64,000 bases of DNA, taken from Bradyrhizobium genosp. L. GTDB lineage: Bacteria; Pseudomonadota; Alphaproteobacteria; Rhizobiales; Xanthobacteraceae. The first letter of the stretch is position 1, and every line of letters starts with the position of its first letter. A program made the position numbers and the translations under genes. Shown here piece after piece: positions 24,094 to 32,512 of this stretch. The notes under the pieces are model-generated. The model saw nothing but the letters and a program-made list of their open reading frames with translations, searched no databases and was not told the DNA's origin. The stretch spans positions 6,324,001-6,388,000 of the forward strand of contig NZ_CP061378.1 in NCBI RefSeq assembly GCF_015624485.1, written 5' to 3'.

Positions 24094-24507
24094 ATGGGAA
24101 GCAAATCGCGTGAACGCATCTACGGAGGAGCCGTTCGGGCAACCGCCGAACGCGCGGCGGAAGCGCGCAAAGCCGCCGATCGTCTGGCGTGCGAGGCGTG
24201 GACCGCCCGCATGCTCGCGTTTCAAGGGCCGGCGCAGCCGTCCCCTGCTCTAGGCGATGCGATCAACGCCGGTTACCGCTGTCTTGAAGTGAAATGCTCA
24301 GGTTGCGACACTCATCAGACGGTAGCGCTCGACATCGTGCGGCGGCCGAAGTCAACGCCGATCCATGAGTTAGAGCGCTACATGCGTTGCAGGCTATGTT
24401 CCGAACAGCGCGGATATCCGTTCAGGCGCAGCCATCTGATCGCGTTGCGAACGACGAAGATTTCAGCAAACGATCCGCGGTCAACGTGGTGGCCGGGTGA
24501 ACGATGA
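24094..24507 (+). CDS. Zinc-ribbon hypothetical protein
   Basis: A 137-residue protein. The first half is an Ala/Arg-rich helix (AVRATAERAAEARKAADRLA). The second half is a conserved zinc-ribbon block: CLEVKCSGCDTHQTVALDIV, RRPKSTPIHELERYMRCRLC, SEQRGYP, with a C-x2-C ... C-x2-C site. It ends STWWPGER. I recall this block in many Bradyrhizobium hypotheticals. It probably binds zinc and perhaps nucleic acid. Its stop overlaps the start of the next gene by 4 bases. Confidence 0.7.
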   Translation: MGSKSRERIYGGAVRATAERAAEARKAADRLACEAWTARMLAFQGPAQPSPALGDAINAGYRCLEVKCSGCDTHQTVALDIVRRPKSTPIHELERYMRCRLCSEQRGYPFRRSHLIALRTTKISANDPRSTWWPGER

Positions 24508-25004
24508 AGCATCGAATATACGCGTTGGCGACTCTTGCGAACCTAGGACTTTCCCTTCTCGCCAACATTTATCCTCGCGCCGCCGATGCGGCCGAGAACT
24601 CTGCTAGGACGGCAGAATGCAAGGAGATCACCGCTCGCATCATCGAGCAGACCGGCACTCACTTCGATCACTTTTCACCTTCTGGCGGGAGCGTCTTCTT
24701 CAAGAACCCGGACATAGTACTGATCTGCGATCCAGGCTTCGTCACTTACGTGTCGCTCAATTGGGATGCGAGCGGGTTTCCTCCGCACGATTGGTTTACT
24801 TTGCTTGCGGCTGCCGGCAATGCCGTAACTGGGGCGGACCAAAAGCAGATTGAAGCAGCTGCTCACCGTTGCCACCGGACCGCGTTGAAGGGTAAGAGCG
24901 AACTCGTTGATACTGATCTAAAAGATGCGAAGGTGGAATGCCAAGCGTTCGTGAGGGATGGTCGTGGGGTCATTATCGATGTAGCCAAGCCGGACAAAAA
25001 GTAG
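24504..25004 (+). CDS. Secreted hypothetical protein
   Basis: A 166-residue protein with an N-terminal signal peptide ([19 protein letters not shown]... AADAAEN). The mature part has [20 protein letters not shown], a cysteine in [26 protein letters not shown] and a C-terminal helix. Four or five cysteines suggest periplasmic disulfides. No family recognised. It overlaps the zinc-ribbon gene by 4 bases (ATGA), so the two are translationally coupled despite different compartments. Confidence 0.65.
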   Translation: MKHRIYALATLANLGLSLLANIYPRAADAAENSARTAECKEITARIIEQTGTHFDHFSPSGGSVFFKNPDIVLICDPGFVTYVSLNWDASGFPPHDWFTLLAAAGNAVTGADQKQIEAAAHRCHRTALKGKSELVDTDLKDAKVECQAFVRDGRGVIIDVAKPDKK

Positions 25005-25011
25005 CGTCCCG

Positions 25012-25674
25012 ATGTGCAACCTTTACAGCATCACCACGAACCAAGCCGCAATCGCCGTCCTCTTCCGCGTCGTCAATCGTTACGTCGGCAATCTGCCGCC
25101 GATGCCGGGCGTCTTTCCGGATTATCCGGCGCCGGTTGTCCGCAACACTGACGCAGGCACCGAACTCGTGTTGATGCGCTGGGGAATGCCGCCGCCGCCT
25201 CGAACAAGCGGGCCGCCGGTAACGAACATTCGGAATACATCGTCGCCGCATTGGCGAGGCTGGCTAAAGCCTGAGAACCGTTGCCTCGTACCGATCAACA
25301 GCTTCGCCGAATACGCCCCTGAGCCGAACCCGGCGACAAAGAAGAAGGACGTCGTTTGGTTCGCGTTGAACGACGACCGGCCGCTAACGACCTTCGCCGG
25401 TATCTGGACCGTTTTCAAGGGTGACCGCGGCACGAAGTCGAAACCGATCGCCGGCCCTCACGACGTCTACGGCTTCCTGACGACGGCGCCAAACGCCGTC
25501 GTCGCGCCGATCCATCCAAAGGCGATGCCGGTCATTCTGACAACCAATGAAGAGCACGACGTCTGGATGCGCGCGCCGTGGGATGAAGCGAAGGCGTTGC
25601 AACGACCGCTGGCAGATCGTGCCCTCAAGATCGTGATGAGAGGGCCGGACAAGGAAGACCGCGGCGCGGGATGA
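25012..25674 (+). CDS. SRAP (HMCES/YedK) abasic-site-binding protein
   Basis: A 220-residue SRAP protein. Cys2 follows the initiator Met directly ([11 protein letters not shown]), as needed for the catalytic N-terminal cysteine that crosslinks to abasic sites in single-stranded DNA. Other family residues are the Asn in TNIRNT, the Glu in [13 protein letters not shown] and the His in [11 protein letters not shown]. It shields abasic sites during replication and damage. It starts 7 bases after the secreted-protein gene. A decayed second copy lies at 5805-5985. Ligase genes nearby fit a repair island. Confidence 0.9.
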   Translation: MCNLYSITTNQAAIAVLFRVVNRYVGNLPPMPGVFPDYPAPVVRNTDAGTELVLMRWGMPPPPRTSGPPVTNIRNTSSPHWRGWLKPENRCLVPINSFAEYAPEPNPATKKKDVVWFALNDDRPLTTFAGIWTVFKGDRGTKSKPIAGPHDVYGFLTTAPNAVVAPIHPKAMPVILTTNEEHDVWMRAPWDEAKALQRPLADRALKIVMRGPDKEDRGAG

Positions 25675-25778
25675 AAGGCATCACATTGCGATCCCGCGTC
25701 GCATCCTGCCGATCGAGCCTTTAGGAACGGTCCCGATCTGCACCGGTTGCTGTCCTGTGTAAAAACAGGAGGATACCC

Positions 25779-26039
25779 ATGAGAGTAGCATCAGCGGCAT
25801 TGGCCGCGGCGTTCATATTCGGCTCGATTGCAGGAGCGTCAGCACAAGGCGGCGGCGGTGGAGGCGCAGGCGGTGGGGGTGCTGGCGGTGCAGGTGGCGG
25901 CGGCGGCAATTCGCCCGCAGCGGCTACCGGGCAAGGTGCGTCAAGCAGCCCAAGCTCAGCCAACCCGAGCGCGACGATGAACGATCCGAAGTCGAAGGAA
26001 GGCGCCGGCGCGATGTCCAAGGATCACATGAAGAAGTAG
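25779..26039 (+). CDS. Glycine-rich small secreted protein
   Basis: An 86-residue protein with a strong AGGAGG ribosome-binding site seven bases upstream. A signal peptide (MRVASAALAAAFIFGSIAGA SAQ) is followed by a glycine tract (23 of 27 residues from 23 to 48 are Gly or Ala) and a Ser/Pro/Lys tail ending KDHMKK. Such proteins are typically disordered, periplasmic or extracellular. Function unknown. Confidence 0.65.
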   Translation: MRVASAALAAAFIFGSIAGASAQGGGGGGAGGGGAGGAGGGGGNSPAAATGQGASSSPSSANPSATMNDPKSKEGAGAMSKDHMKK

Positions 26040-26077
26040 TTCGCAGGGAGAACAACGTCGCTGTAATTGCCGGCATC

Positions 26078-26113
26078 ATGTGCCGATCGTTTCTGCAAAC
26101 GATCGGCACATGT
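26078..26113. terminator. 16-bp perfect hairpin between convergent genes
   Basis: CATGTGCCGATCGTTT (26078-26093) and AAACGATCGGCACATG (26098-26113) form a perfect 16-bp stem with a CTGC loop. It sits between the end of the glycine-rich gene and the end of the minus-strand gene at 26171, so it may act as a bidirectional terminator or transcript-stabilising hairpin. There is no T-run. Confidence 0.6.
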
Positions 26114-26170
26114 CGTTCGACGGACTTCCTTACTCGCCGAGCGGCTTCGCCTCAAACGTTACAGCCGCCC

Positions 26171-26350
26171 CTAGTTCCTCGTTGGTGCCGGAACGACTGC
26201 GACCTCCATCAGATGTTCGTCGCGGATGCGACCGGAACGGCCGGTCGCGTCCGCTAGTCTTTGAGCCATGCGAAGGGCGTCGTCCTCGTCTTCGAGATCA
26301 ACCACAATGACCGTGCGGCGCCCAGATGCCCTTGGAACGCCGCTATTCAT
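26171..26350 (-). CDS. Small hypothetical protein, 59 aa
   Basis: A 59-residue protein: MNSGVPRASGRRTVIVVDLE, DEDDALRMAQRLADATGRSG, ending APTRN. It looks like a small beta-alpha-beta unit (VIVVDLE then a helix). Its start overlaps the stop of the coiled-coil gene (ATGA), so it is translationally coupled to it. In the other two cassette copies the partner gene belongs to a different family. Function unknown. Confidence 0.55.
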   Translation of the reverse strand: MNSGVPRASGRRTVIVVDLEDEDDALRMAQRLADATGRSGRIRDEHLMEVAVVPAPTRN

Positions 26351-26541
26351 TGCGGCGCCCTCAATCCGGGCCTCGCAGCCAATCGCTTATCTGCGAGGCC
26401 GTTTTCGTCTTGACGAGCCCTGCGCAGCAACTTTTCACGCTCGGCACCAGGCGGAAGCCGGCGGGCCTCAGCCCGCAATCGCATGGCTTCGCGCGCTAAA
26501 CGTTCTTCAAGACTTTGGATTTGTTTGAAACGACGGCGCAT
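26347..26541 (-). CDS. Small coiled-coil protein, third cassette paralogue
   Basis: A 64-residue protein, MRRRFKQIQSLEERLAREAM, then RAEARRLPPGAEREKLLRRA, RQDENGLADKRL. It is clearly related to the products at 47890-48096 and (broken) 2129-2346: the shared frame is RRRFKQIxxLEERLAxxAxxLR followed by PxGxxRExLLxxARQ. A charged coiled coil is likely. It is coupled to the 59-residue gene rather than to the MGESYG gene found beside the other two copies. Confidence 0.7.
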   Translation of the reverse strand: MRRRFKQIQSLEERLAREAMRLRAEARRLPPGAEREKLLRRARQDENGLADKRLAARPGLRAPQ

Positions 26542-27037
26542 GCGCTATCCTTTCCTGCTGAGAGGAAGGCGGGAGCGCAAATCGGCGTTCTCATCACCGA
26601 TGAGGGCCAAGGGCGGTGCGGTGACGAGATATAACTAGTATACCGAGCGGCAGGTTTCTAAGACGTACATTAACCTTTTGGATGGGCCGTCCGGCGCTGG
26701 CTAGATCCATGGCAGTCGAAATTGATTAGGAACTTTGGGACATTCGGTTGGGACATTCGGTCATGCGCGGCCGTAAACTCAGGTGGTATCGAGGGCCGGC
26801 TGGCGCGAACCGCCGATTATGGTTGGCCTCCGCTCAGCGACCAATTAGGTCGCTCGAATGGAGCACCGCGGCGACGCCTGGCTCTTCGATGCCTGATCAA
26901 CATCATCCGACCGTTGGCATTCGCATGGCATCCCAGCCCCGCACTGACATCCAGAAGGGTCATCGGTCCACGCTAGGCGCGGATGGTTCTCGCACACCCA
27001 GGCCGTGGCAGATCGGACAATTTGGGTTGATCATAAT
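26542..27037. other. Stretch without a supported gene
   Basis: About 500 bases. The plus-strand frames at 26722-26976 and 26748-27332 are open but show no protein pattern; the latter is antisense to the small basic gene relic. The imperfect direct repeat TGGGACATTCGGT (twice, 26737-26762) is the only structure seen. Confidence 0.35.
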
Positions 27038-27272
27038 CTACCGACGCGCAGTTTTCTTAGCTTTCTTTTTCGCAGCCTTCTTCTCGATGTGCACGCCCTT
27101 GAATTTTTTGGCGGCCTGCTTGGCCTTGCGCGGACGCTTTAGCGCCATGAACTCGCCAGACGACTTGCTGCGCTTGGTCCAGGCGGACGCTCCCCCGAGT
27201 TTCGTTTTTTTTGTGATCGCTTTTCACTGCGCCTTTTCGCGCATTATCGCCTATCGGCTTATTGACCGCCAT
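27038..27272 (-). pseudogene. Small basic protein gene, frameshifted in A-tracts
   Basis: The gene starts MAVNKPIGDNARKGAVK, the usual start of a small Lys-rich family, and its second half reads GASAWTKRSKSSGEFMALKR, then AAKKFKGVHIEKK, in another frame to a stop at 27038. The change lies between an A4 and an A8 tract (27194-27215). Adding one A to each tract would restore AVKKRSQKKTKLGG as in family members. Either a double deletion, a sequencing error or slippage could explain it. The protein is highly basic and probably binds nucleic acid. Confidence 0.65.
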
Positions 27273-27282
27273 CCTTGCTCTC

Positions 27283-27489
27283 CTATCCTGAGACGGCTGC
27301 GCCGGTTGCGGTGTCCCGGCTCGGCGCCGTAACCCGGACCTCGTGGCCCTGACAAAGCGCCAGCGACGCAGCGGTCACCGCGGCCTCAAATGCCGCTTCG
27401 ATCGTTTCATAGACATTGTCGGCTTTTCCATCGTGACTTACTCGCCACTCGCCGTCGCTGCCAATGATCTCATAAGATGCTAATCCCAT
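27283..27489 (-). CDS. Small DUF2188-like hypothetical protein
   Basis: A 68-residue protein: MGLASYEIIGSDGEWRVSHD, GKADNVYETIEAAFEAAVTA, ASLALCQGHEVRVTAP. The strand-strand-helix pattern with a Y-E-T-x-E-A-A-F-E-A-A helix resembles DUF2188-type small proteins. Function unknown. It lies 10 bases upstream of the small basic gene relic and just downstream of another broken small gene, all on one strand. Confidence 0.6.
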   Translation of the reverse strand: MGLASYEIIGSDGEWRVSHDGKADNVYETIEAAFEAAVTAASLALCQGHEVRVTAPSRDTATGAAVSG

Positions 27490-27499
27490 CTGGCATCAC

Positions 27500-27657
27500 C
27501 TAATGCGTATTGGTCCTGTGCCATTTTTCAAGGTCGATATCGGCCTCGTTGCGCTGCTCCTTCTCCGGATTGCCCTTCCAGGGCTCGTCCGTTTGCCGAT
27601 GGATGGCCTTATCGACCTGTTGCCGAGGATCGTCTTTTGGGGTTTCCTTGCTCATGC
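27500..27657 (-). pseudogene. Small hydrophilic protein gene, 2-base insertion
   Basis: The start MSKETPKDDPRQQVDKAIH (27657) and the end RQTDEPWKGNPEKEQRNEAD, IDLEKWHRTNTH (27500) are in different frames. They join smoothly if an extra AT at about 27599-27600 (CATATCGG for CATCGG) is removed. The intact product would be about 51 residues, very hydrophilic. Function unknown. This shift is not in a homopolymer. Confidence 0.6.
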
Positions 27658-27776
27658 GTCACGCTCCCGTGTAGGGAAGAAAAGCGTCGACCGCGCAGGA
27701 TGTTCCTCGACCAGCGCGGAACGATTTCGCCCACGTCGGCTTGAATCCCGGTTATGTGTTGCGTGGAGTTGCGTTA

Positions 27777-28110
27777 TGCGTTGGACGCCATCGATCGTCC
27801 CGAGCGACGTTGATCAGACGGTCTATCTAGTTGCGGATGACTTCGGCCCGATTGGACGGGCTTGGCGCGAGGCCGATCTTGAGACGGCCGACCTCGAAAC
27901 CGTCATTCAGGATCTGATAGCCGGCGAGTATGCAAACCCGATCAGGGTTTCCGCCTTCAACACGTCGGAGCGTTGGTCGGAAGACGTCTCCGAAGACATC
28001 GCATTCAGCGCCGTTGTGACCTTCAGCTCACCGACGTTCCTTCTCATTTGCAGGCCTTTATCGATCGGCACGTTGGCCGCGGTCGCCGCCAGCTGAGCTT
28101 ACGATTGGTC
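27777..28110 (+). pseudogene. Hypothetical protein gene with one frameshift
   Basis: The first part (MRWTPSIVPSDVDQTVYLVA, DDFGPIGRAWREADLETADL, ETVIQDLIAGEYANPIRVSA) matches a hypothetical family I recall from Bradyrhizobium and Rhodopseudomonas. After DVSEDIA the frame must shift near 28008 to continue CDLQLTDVPSHLQAFIDRHV and RRQLSLRLV, as family members do. The natural stop after LRLV is also lost. It ends at the start of the ligase gene on the same strand. Confidence 0.6.
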
Positions 28111-28115
28111 AAGCG

Positions 28116-29108
28116 ATGCCTCTCCAGCGCAAGAAGCCGCTCGCGATCGGCAACAAGGCGCTGTTCTCCGGCTTCATTGCTCCGGCATTGGCTTCGCCGA
28201 TCGAGAAAGTGCCGGGTGGGGCGCGTTGGCTGCACGAAATCAAGTTCGACGGATATCGCGTCCAGGTTCATCTCGCCAACGAGACCGTTTCCGTTTTCAC
28301 GCGGCGCGGCAACGACTGGACCAAGCGCTTCAAAAAGATCGCCGACGATGCCTGGCAGATCTCGGCGGCATCCGCGATCATCGACGGTGAAATCGTTGTG
28401 CCCGGCCCTGACGGTACGACCGACTTTTCTATCCTGCAAAACGAATTGAAAGGCACGTCAAAGCGCATTGTGCTCGTCGCGTTCGACCTGCTTTATCTCA
28501 ACGGCCGCGACGTTCGTAAGCTGCCGCTTTTCGACCGCAAGGCTGCGTTGAAGAAGATGGTCGACGGCACAAATATTCAGTTCAGCGAGAGCTTCGAAGC
28601 AGACGGACCGGACACGTTCGCGCATGCGTGCAAAATTGGCTTGGAAGGCGTTGTGTCAAAGGTGCGCGACAGCGCCTATCCAGCTGGGCGCAGCCGGGAC
28701 TGGGTCAAGAAGACCTGTGCGCAACGAGAGACGTTAGCCATCGCGGGCTTCGCACTGAAAGACGGCAAGTGGGACGGCATCTATGTGGGCCGGCGCAAAG
28801 GCGCCGACTTGATCTATGCGGGCAAGGTCGACCATGGATTTGAGAAGGCTTCCGCCGCGCATCTTCAAACACTGCTGAAGCCGTTGATCCGGAGAACGCA
28901 GCCCTACACAGAGCGCATCGCCCATAAGGCGATTTGGGTCGAACCAGAAGTGTTGGCCGAAATCGAGTACCGCGCGAAATCTGGTGATGGTAAAGTCCGC
29001 CCCCCGTTTTTCCGTGGCGTGCGAGACGACCTAAGATGGCGCCGCGAACCGTTCGTCGGCGTTAAAAAGGGACGGCGCCGACCATCAATCAAAAGCGAAC
29101 TGGAATGA
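28116..29108 (+). CDS. ATP-dependent DNA ligase, LigD ligase-domain type
   Basis: A 330-residue stand-alone ligase (adenylation plus OB fold). The nucleotidyl-transfer Lys is K43 in EIKFDGYRVQ. Other motifs are FTRRGNDW, IIDGEIVVPGPDG, LVAFDLLYLNGRD, EGVVSKVRDSAYPAGRSRDW and VKKTC. The C-terminal OB part ends with VEPEVLAEIEYR and PPFFRGVRDD. Such enzymes seal double-strand breaks in non-homologous end joining or base-excision repair. It is one of three intact ligase genes in the window. No ku is adjacent. Its 3' end overlaps the next convergent gene by 24 bases. Confidence 0.92.
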   Translation: MPLQRKKPLAIGNKALFSGFIAPALASPIEKVPGGARWLHEIKFDGYRVQVHLANETVSVFTRRGNDWTKRFKKIADDAWQISAASAIIDGEIVVPGPDGTTDFSILQNELKGTSKRIVLVAFDLLYLNGRDVRKLPLFDRKAALKKMVDGTNIQFSESFEADGPDTFAHACKIGLEGVVSKVRDSAYPAGRSRDWVKKTCAQRETLAIAGFALKDGKWDGIYVGRRKGADLIYAGKVDHGFEKASAAHLQTLLKPLIRRTQPYTERIAHKAIWVEPEVLAEIEYRAKSGDGKVRPPFFRGVRDDLRWRREPFVGVKKGRRRPSIKSELE

Positions 29109-29315
29109 ACGGAATATCCGTTGTGTCATCTCGCCTTCGATCCCTTTGGCATGATCGTGCCAATCCGCGGTCTTCTTTGTTTCGCACGGCGGCGGATCAC
29201 CCCTTTTCACCGCGTCGGCATCAGCCGCTATCGCCCGATGAACGGCGTCGTGCATCATCTGTAAGGCTTTATCGCTGAAATTCGAATAATTGATCGACCC
29301 GTCTCCTTCCAACAA
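29085..29315 (-). CDS. Small hypothetical protein, 76 aa
   Basis: MLEGDGSINYSNFSDKALQM, MHDAVHRAIAADADAVKRGD, PPPCETKKTADWHDHAKGIE. Two helices linked by a Pro/Cys hinge, ending in an aromatic-rich tail. I recall short helical hypotheticals with a similar layout (PC...TPEW..HA) in Bradyrhizobium. Function unknown. Convergent with and overlapping the ligase gene. Confidence 0.55.
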   Translation of the reverse strand: MLEGDGSINYSNFSDKALQMMHDAVHRAIAADADAVKRGDPPPCETKKTADWHDHAKGIEGEMTQRIFRSFQFAFD

Positions 29316-29478
29316 TCGTGTCCGGAGCTAACGACAGCTTCCCAGCGCCGGCCGGCCGATCGGTCAACGACTACTACGGCATTTAAGCGTCGGCGACGAC
29401 CGCCGATTATCGTCAGCTCGATCATTGGGCCATGCCGGCCACCGCCCGGCGTGGCCGTGATCTGTATTTAAGCCCAGA

Positions 29479-29673
29479 ATGTCAGTTCCGATTTGCGTAT
29501 ACTTTGCATGTCCCAGCTGTGGAATGGTTTATGTCGCGACCCAAGATCGCGGCATTGCGCCACTCCGTCGCACTGGCCTTTTCAAATGCGAAGGCTGCGG
29601 GAAGACGGTCCATCACTGGGCTGGGCTTTATGATTTCTCTGATTGGATGGCTGTAAACTTGAGAGCCGATTGA
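29479..29673 (+). CDS. Small zinc-ribbon protein
   Basis: A 64-residue protein with a four-cysteine zinc ribbon: CPSC at residues 11-14 and CEGC at about 37-40, within MSVPICVYFACPSCGMVYVA and GLFKCEGCGKTVHHWAGLYD. Such ribbons bind zinc and often nucleic acid or a partner protein. No family name. No close neighbour on the same strand. Confidence 0.6.
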   Translation: MSVPICVYFACPSCGMVYVATQDRGIAPLRRTGLFKCEGCGKTVHHWAGLYDFSDWMAVNLRAD

Positions 29674-29984
29674 AGTTCGTTGGTTTCCCCTTAACTGCTG
29701 TCCAAATGCCGTCGCGATCGCCATCCGGACGCGACCCGGGCTGCTTGACCACCTGCCCGCTGCGAGGATGCAGGTCGGTCCGCGAGAACCACCAGGATTG
29801 CGCTTAGACCGGACCGCACCTGAGCGGTACCGGTGCGCTCCGCCCGCGCTGCAACCGTATCTGGGCGAACTGCCCTACGCGGCACGACCGAGAAATATTG
29901 TGTTCCCGACCAAAGGCTTGGGTCGGAATCGATTGCTCAACAGCTCGATTCTTCTGTAAGTTGTCAGTCGGGGGACCTACAAGG
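29674..29984. other. Intergenic stretch
   Basis: No gene seen. The short frame at 29768-29959 does not look like a protein. Probably holds the promoter of the repeat-protein gene. Confidence 0.35.
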
Positions 29985-31210
29985 ATGATTGACGTTCGTC
30001 GTTCGACGGCGTCAGAGAAGCCGTCGAACGGCTCCTGCGCCGAACAATCGTTTCTACCTAACCTGCCCGGCCGTCTGGCCGACAGCATCAGGCGCCACTA
30101 TTGGAGCTGGCTGTTCGCGGCGGCGCCGATTTATTTCATCGTCGCGAGCTGGTTGTCTGTCGCCTGCCAACCGACGTTTATCGAGCCTGGCGCTTCTGGC
30201 GAGCGGCACGTTTTGATGCGGCCCTTCATCCCGTTTCAGTCTTCCAAATTCGCGATGACCAGCATCGATCCTTGGTTCGGCGATCTGGCCGACGATGGCA
30301 GTCAGACGGATTCCTTATCGCCGATCATGATCTACGAAGACGACAAGCCGCTCGGACCCGCACATTCGACGCCGCACCAACAGATATCCACGCTAGGCCG
30401 CGGCCGCTTCTCACATTGGAAGGGCAACTTCTCTGTGTTCGTGTTCTCGTCCAGCGACAACACCGACCCCCGCACAAACGGTCGCACTTATTGGGCGGTC
30501 AGACCAGCTATCCCGAAAGGCTCCGGAATTGCGCCCGACGTGCCGGGCGAAAAACACCTCCTCAAGCGCCCGTTCAGACCTTTCGGGACGTCGCCCTTCG
30601 CGGTCAGCACCAGAGATAAATGGTTTGCCGTGTAGCCGACGTCGCCGGACAGTTCGACTCCAGCTCGCCGATCATGATCTACGAGGATGGCAAGCCGCTG
30701 GGGCCAGCGCACTCAACGCCGCACGACACGATCGCGACGCTGGGCCATGGTCGTTTCTCGCATTGGATGGGCAACTATCCCGTGTTCGTGTTCTCATCGA
30801 GCGACAACACTAATCCGGAGACGAACGGCCGCGACTACTGGGCCGTGCTGCCCCCGCCGCCGCACGGATCTGGCATCCCTCCCGACGTGAAGGGTGAGAA
30901 GCACCTCCTAGTCCGCCCCTTCGCCCGCTATCCGGGCTCGACCTTCGGCGCGATCGCCAAGGACAAATGGTTTGCCGACGTCGCAGACATTCCTGGCAAG
31001 CTCGACACTAGATCTCCGATCGTGATTTACGAGAACGGCAAACCTCTCGGGCCGGCCCATTCAACGCCGCATGACACCATCGCTACGCTGGGCCACGGCC
31101 GATTCTCGCACTGGAAAGCGCCCGGCTCATCGATCGTCGTTTTCTCCTCGAGCGACAATACCGACCCCGAATCCAACGGCCGGGACTACTGGGCCATCAA
31201 GCCGGAGTAG
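29985..31210 (+). pseudogene. Membrane-anchored protein with three ~100-aa repeats, one frameshift
   Basis: The start at 29985 (MIDVRRSTASEK) has AAGG just upstream. A membrane segment (WLFAAAPIYFIVASWLSV, ~43-60) is followed by three copies of an unassigned domain. Each copy has PF....(S/G)xFxxxxxDxWF, a block SPIMIYEDxKPLGPAHSTPH, TLGxGRFSHW and VFVFSSSDNTxPxTNGRxYW. Between repeats 1 and 2, at about 30627, the frame shifts (DKWFAV then a stop; the next frame continues VADVAGQFDS) to the end at 31210. The product is probably surface exposed. The conserved His, Asp and Trp residues suggest a sugar- or metal-binding or enzymatic domain, unproven. An SGNH hydrolase gene follows. Confidence 0.75.
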
Positions 31211-31213
31211 GTC

Positions 31214-31369
31214 ATGTTGAGATTGTTCGAGAGGATCGCTCAGCGGCCCCGCGCCATGCGCAGTGCACCGCGCGACGGCAGGCGTATCGAAGGCTTATTC
31301 GCAAACGAGGTCTGGCAGGAAGTTTACTGGGATCCATTCGCGCGAGAGGGCGCATCGGCCATCCGTTGA
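31214..31369 (+). CDS. Possible small hypothetical protein, 51 aa
   Basis: Starts 3 bases after the repeat-protein gene: MLRLFERIAQRPRAMRSAPR, DGRRIEGLFANEVWQEVYWD. The second half (GLFANEVWQEVYWDPF) looks like a real small beta domain. In the following 130 bases other frames read KFTVIEEPQAWRPIRRSV and AESDYFARRGREAAS, which also look protein-like. The gene may thus be the start of a longer, broken one. Beyond that, 31500-31650 shows nothing. Confidence 0.4.
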   Translation: MLRLFERIAQRPRAMRSAPRDGRRIEGLFANEVWQEVYWDPFAREGASAIR

Positions 31370-31650
31370 AGTTCACGGTAATCGAGGAGCCGCAGGCGTG
31401 GCGACCGATCCGCCGTTCCGTCATGGTCTCTCGATGAAGCGGAATCGGATTACTTCGCGCGTCGCGGACGGGAAGCGGCGTCGACTAGGATCTAGTGCTA
31501 CAGCGACCTAGCTATACTCCCTAATGCAAGGCAACAATTATCATCTCATCGACCCGCATTTGCAGTCAGCACCTCAGCGACGGAGTGGCGCAGGCAATCA
31601 AACTCGCCAGCCGTTGCCCTCATTCCGCAGAACATAGTAACTGAATCGCC

Positions 31651-32283
31651 ATGCGCCGAGCGTTCCCCTGGATTTTGACCGCCATCTTTTTCGTCGCCTT
31701 TGTCGCTTCCTACTCGGAACTCCAGAGAGTACGAAAGCGGTTCGGCGAGGTTACCCAGCATAGTTTTCACGACCATGCTGAGGTCCGGGAGTTTATGATC
31801 CGGGCCGCCCTCGCAGACGCACCAAATCCGATCGTCGTACTCGGTGACAGCATCACCGAAATGGCTCCCCTTCCTCGGCAGCTTTGTGGCCATCCAGTCG
31901 TCAACGCCGGCGTTGGCGGCCAAACCATTCAGGAGGCCAGGCGGCTTACCCAGCGTTTAGTTAATGCTCATGGAGCGTATTTGATCGCGCTCACCATCGG
32001 CGCCAATGATGTCGGCTCGCGGACTGTGCAGCGCGATTTTGCCGATCTCATCGAAACCGCCCGACCGCTTTCGGCGCGCCCGCTGGTTGCTGTCGCTGTG
32101 GCGCCCGATACTCAGACAAACCGAAAAATAGGCGAGGCAGCGACTGCAGCGGGGCTCCAATTCGTCGTCCCTCAGTTGCCCTTGGGATCGAAAATGCCGG
32201 ACGGCATTCACTTTACCGCAGAGGCCTACAAAGTTTGGATTCCGGCAATTGAAGCAGCAATCTCTAAGCAATGTGCGACATGA
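31651..32283 (+). CDS. Membrane-anchored SGNH/GDSL hydrolase
   Basis: A 210-residue hydrolase with an N-terminal membrane segment (FPWILTAIFFVAFVASY). The four SGNH blocks are present: VVLGDSITEM (nucleophilic Ser), NAGVGGQTIQEA (Gly), ALTIGANDVG (Asn) and PDGIHFTAEAYKVW (Asp and His). These enzymes hydrolyse esters, often acyl or acetyl groups on lipids, polysaccharides or peptidoglycan. The active site would face the periplasm. It lies 440 bases after the triple-repeat protein gene on the same strand; a shared envelope role is an inference. Confidence 0.85.
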   Translation: MRRAFPWILTAIFFVAFVASYSELQRVRKRFGEVTQHSFHDHAEVREFMIRAALADAPNPIVVLGDSITEMAPLPRQLCGHPVVNAGVGGQTIQEARRLTQRLVNAHGAYLIALTIGANDVGSRTVQRDFADLIETARPLSARPLVAVAVAPDTQTNRKIGEAATAAGLQFVVPQLPLGSKMPDGIHFTAEAYKVWIPAIEAAISKQCAT

Positions 32284-32512
32284 TCGCAGATATTAGGCCC
32301 GTGTGGGTGACATCTACCAACGCGGCGAGGAACCATGTAGTACGGTTGGCGTTCCCAACCTGCAGCGGTTGCATAGTTGCATGGACAGGTCTTCGACGGT
32401 GCCTGGGCCACGATCATCATCTTCGGTGAAGGTCAGCGAGCGTGCCACCGTGCCGCACGAGCGAAAAACTACAGAGACCACCACCGCGAAACCCGATCAG
32501 AAATCGCCCGCG

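Noticed and set aside
25721..26020. Proline-rich protein on the minus strand
   Set aside because: It is the mirror of the glycine-rich tract of the secreted protein, which has a signal peptide and a strong ribosome-binding site.
30000..31200. CRISPR-like or DNA tandem repeat array
   Set aside because: The repeats are three ~100-residue protein domains with diverged DNA, not short direct repeats with spacers. No CRISPR array was seen anywhere in the window.
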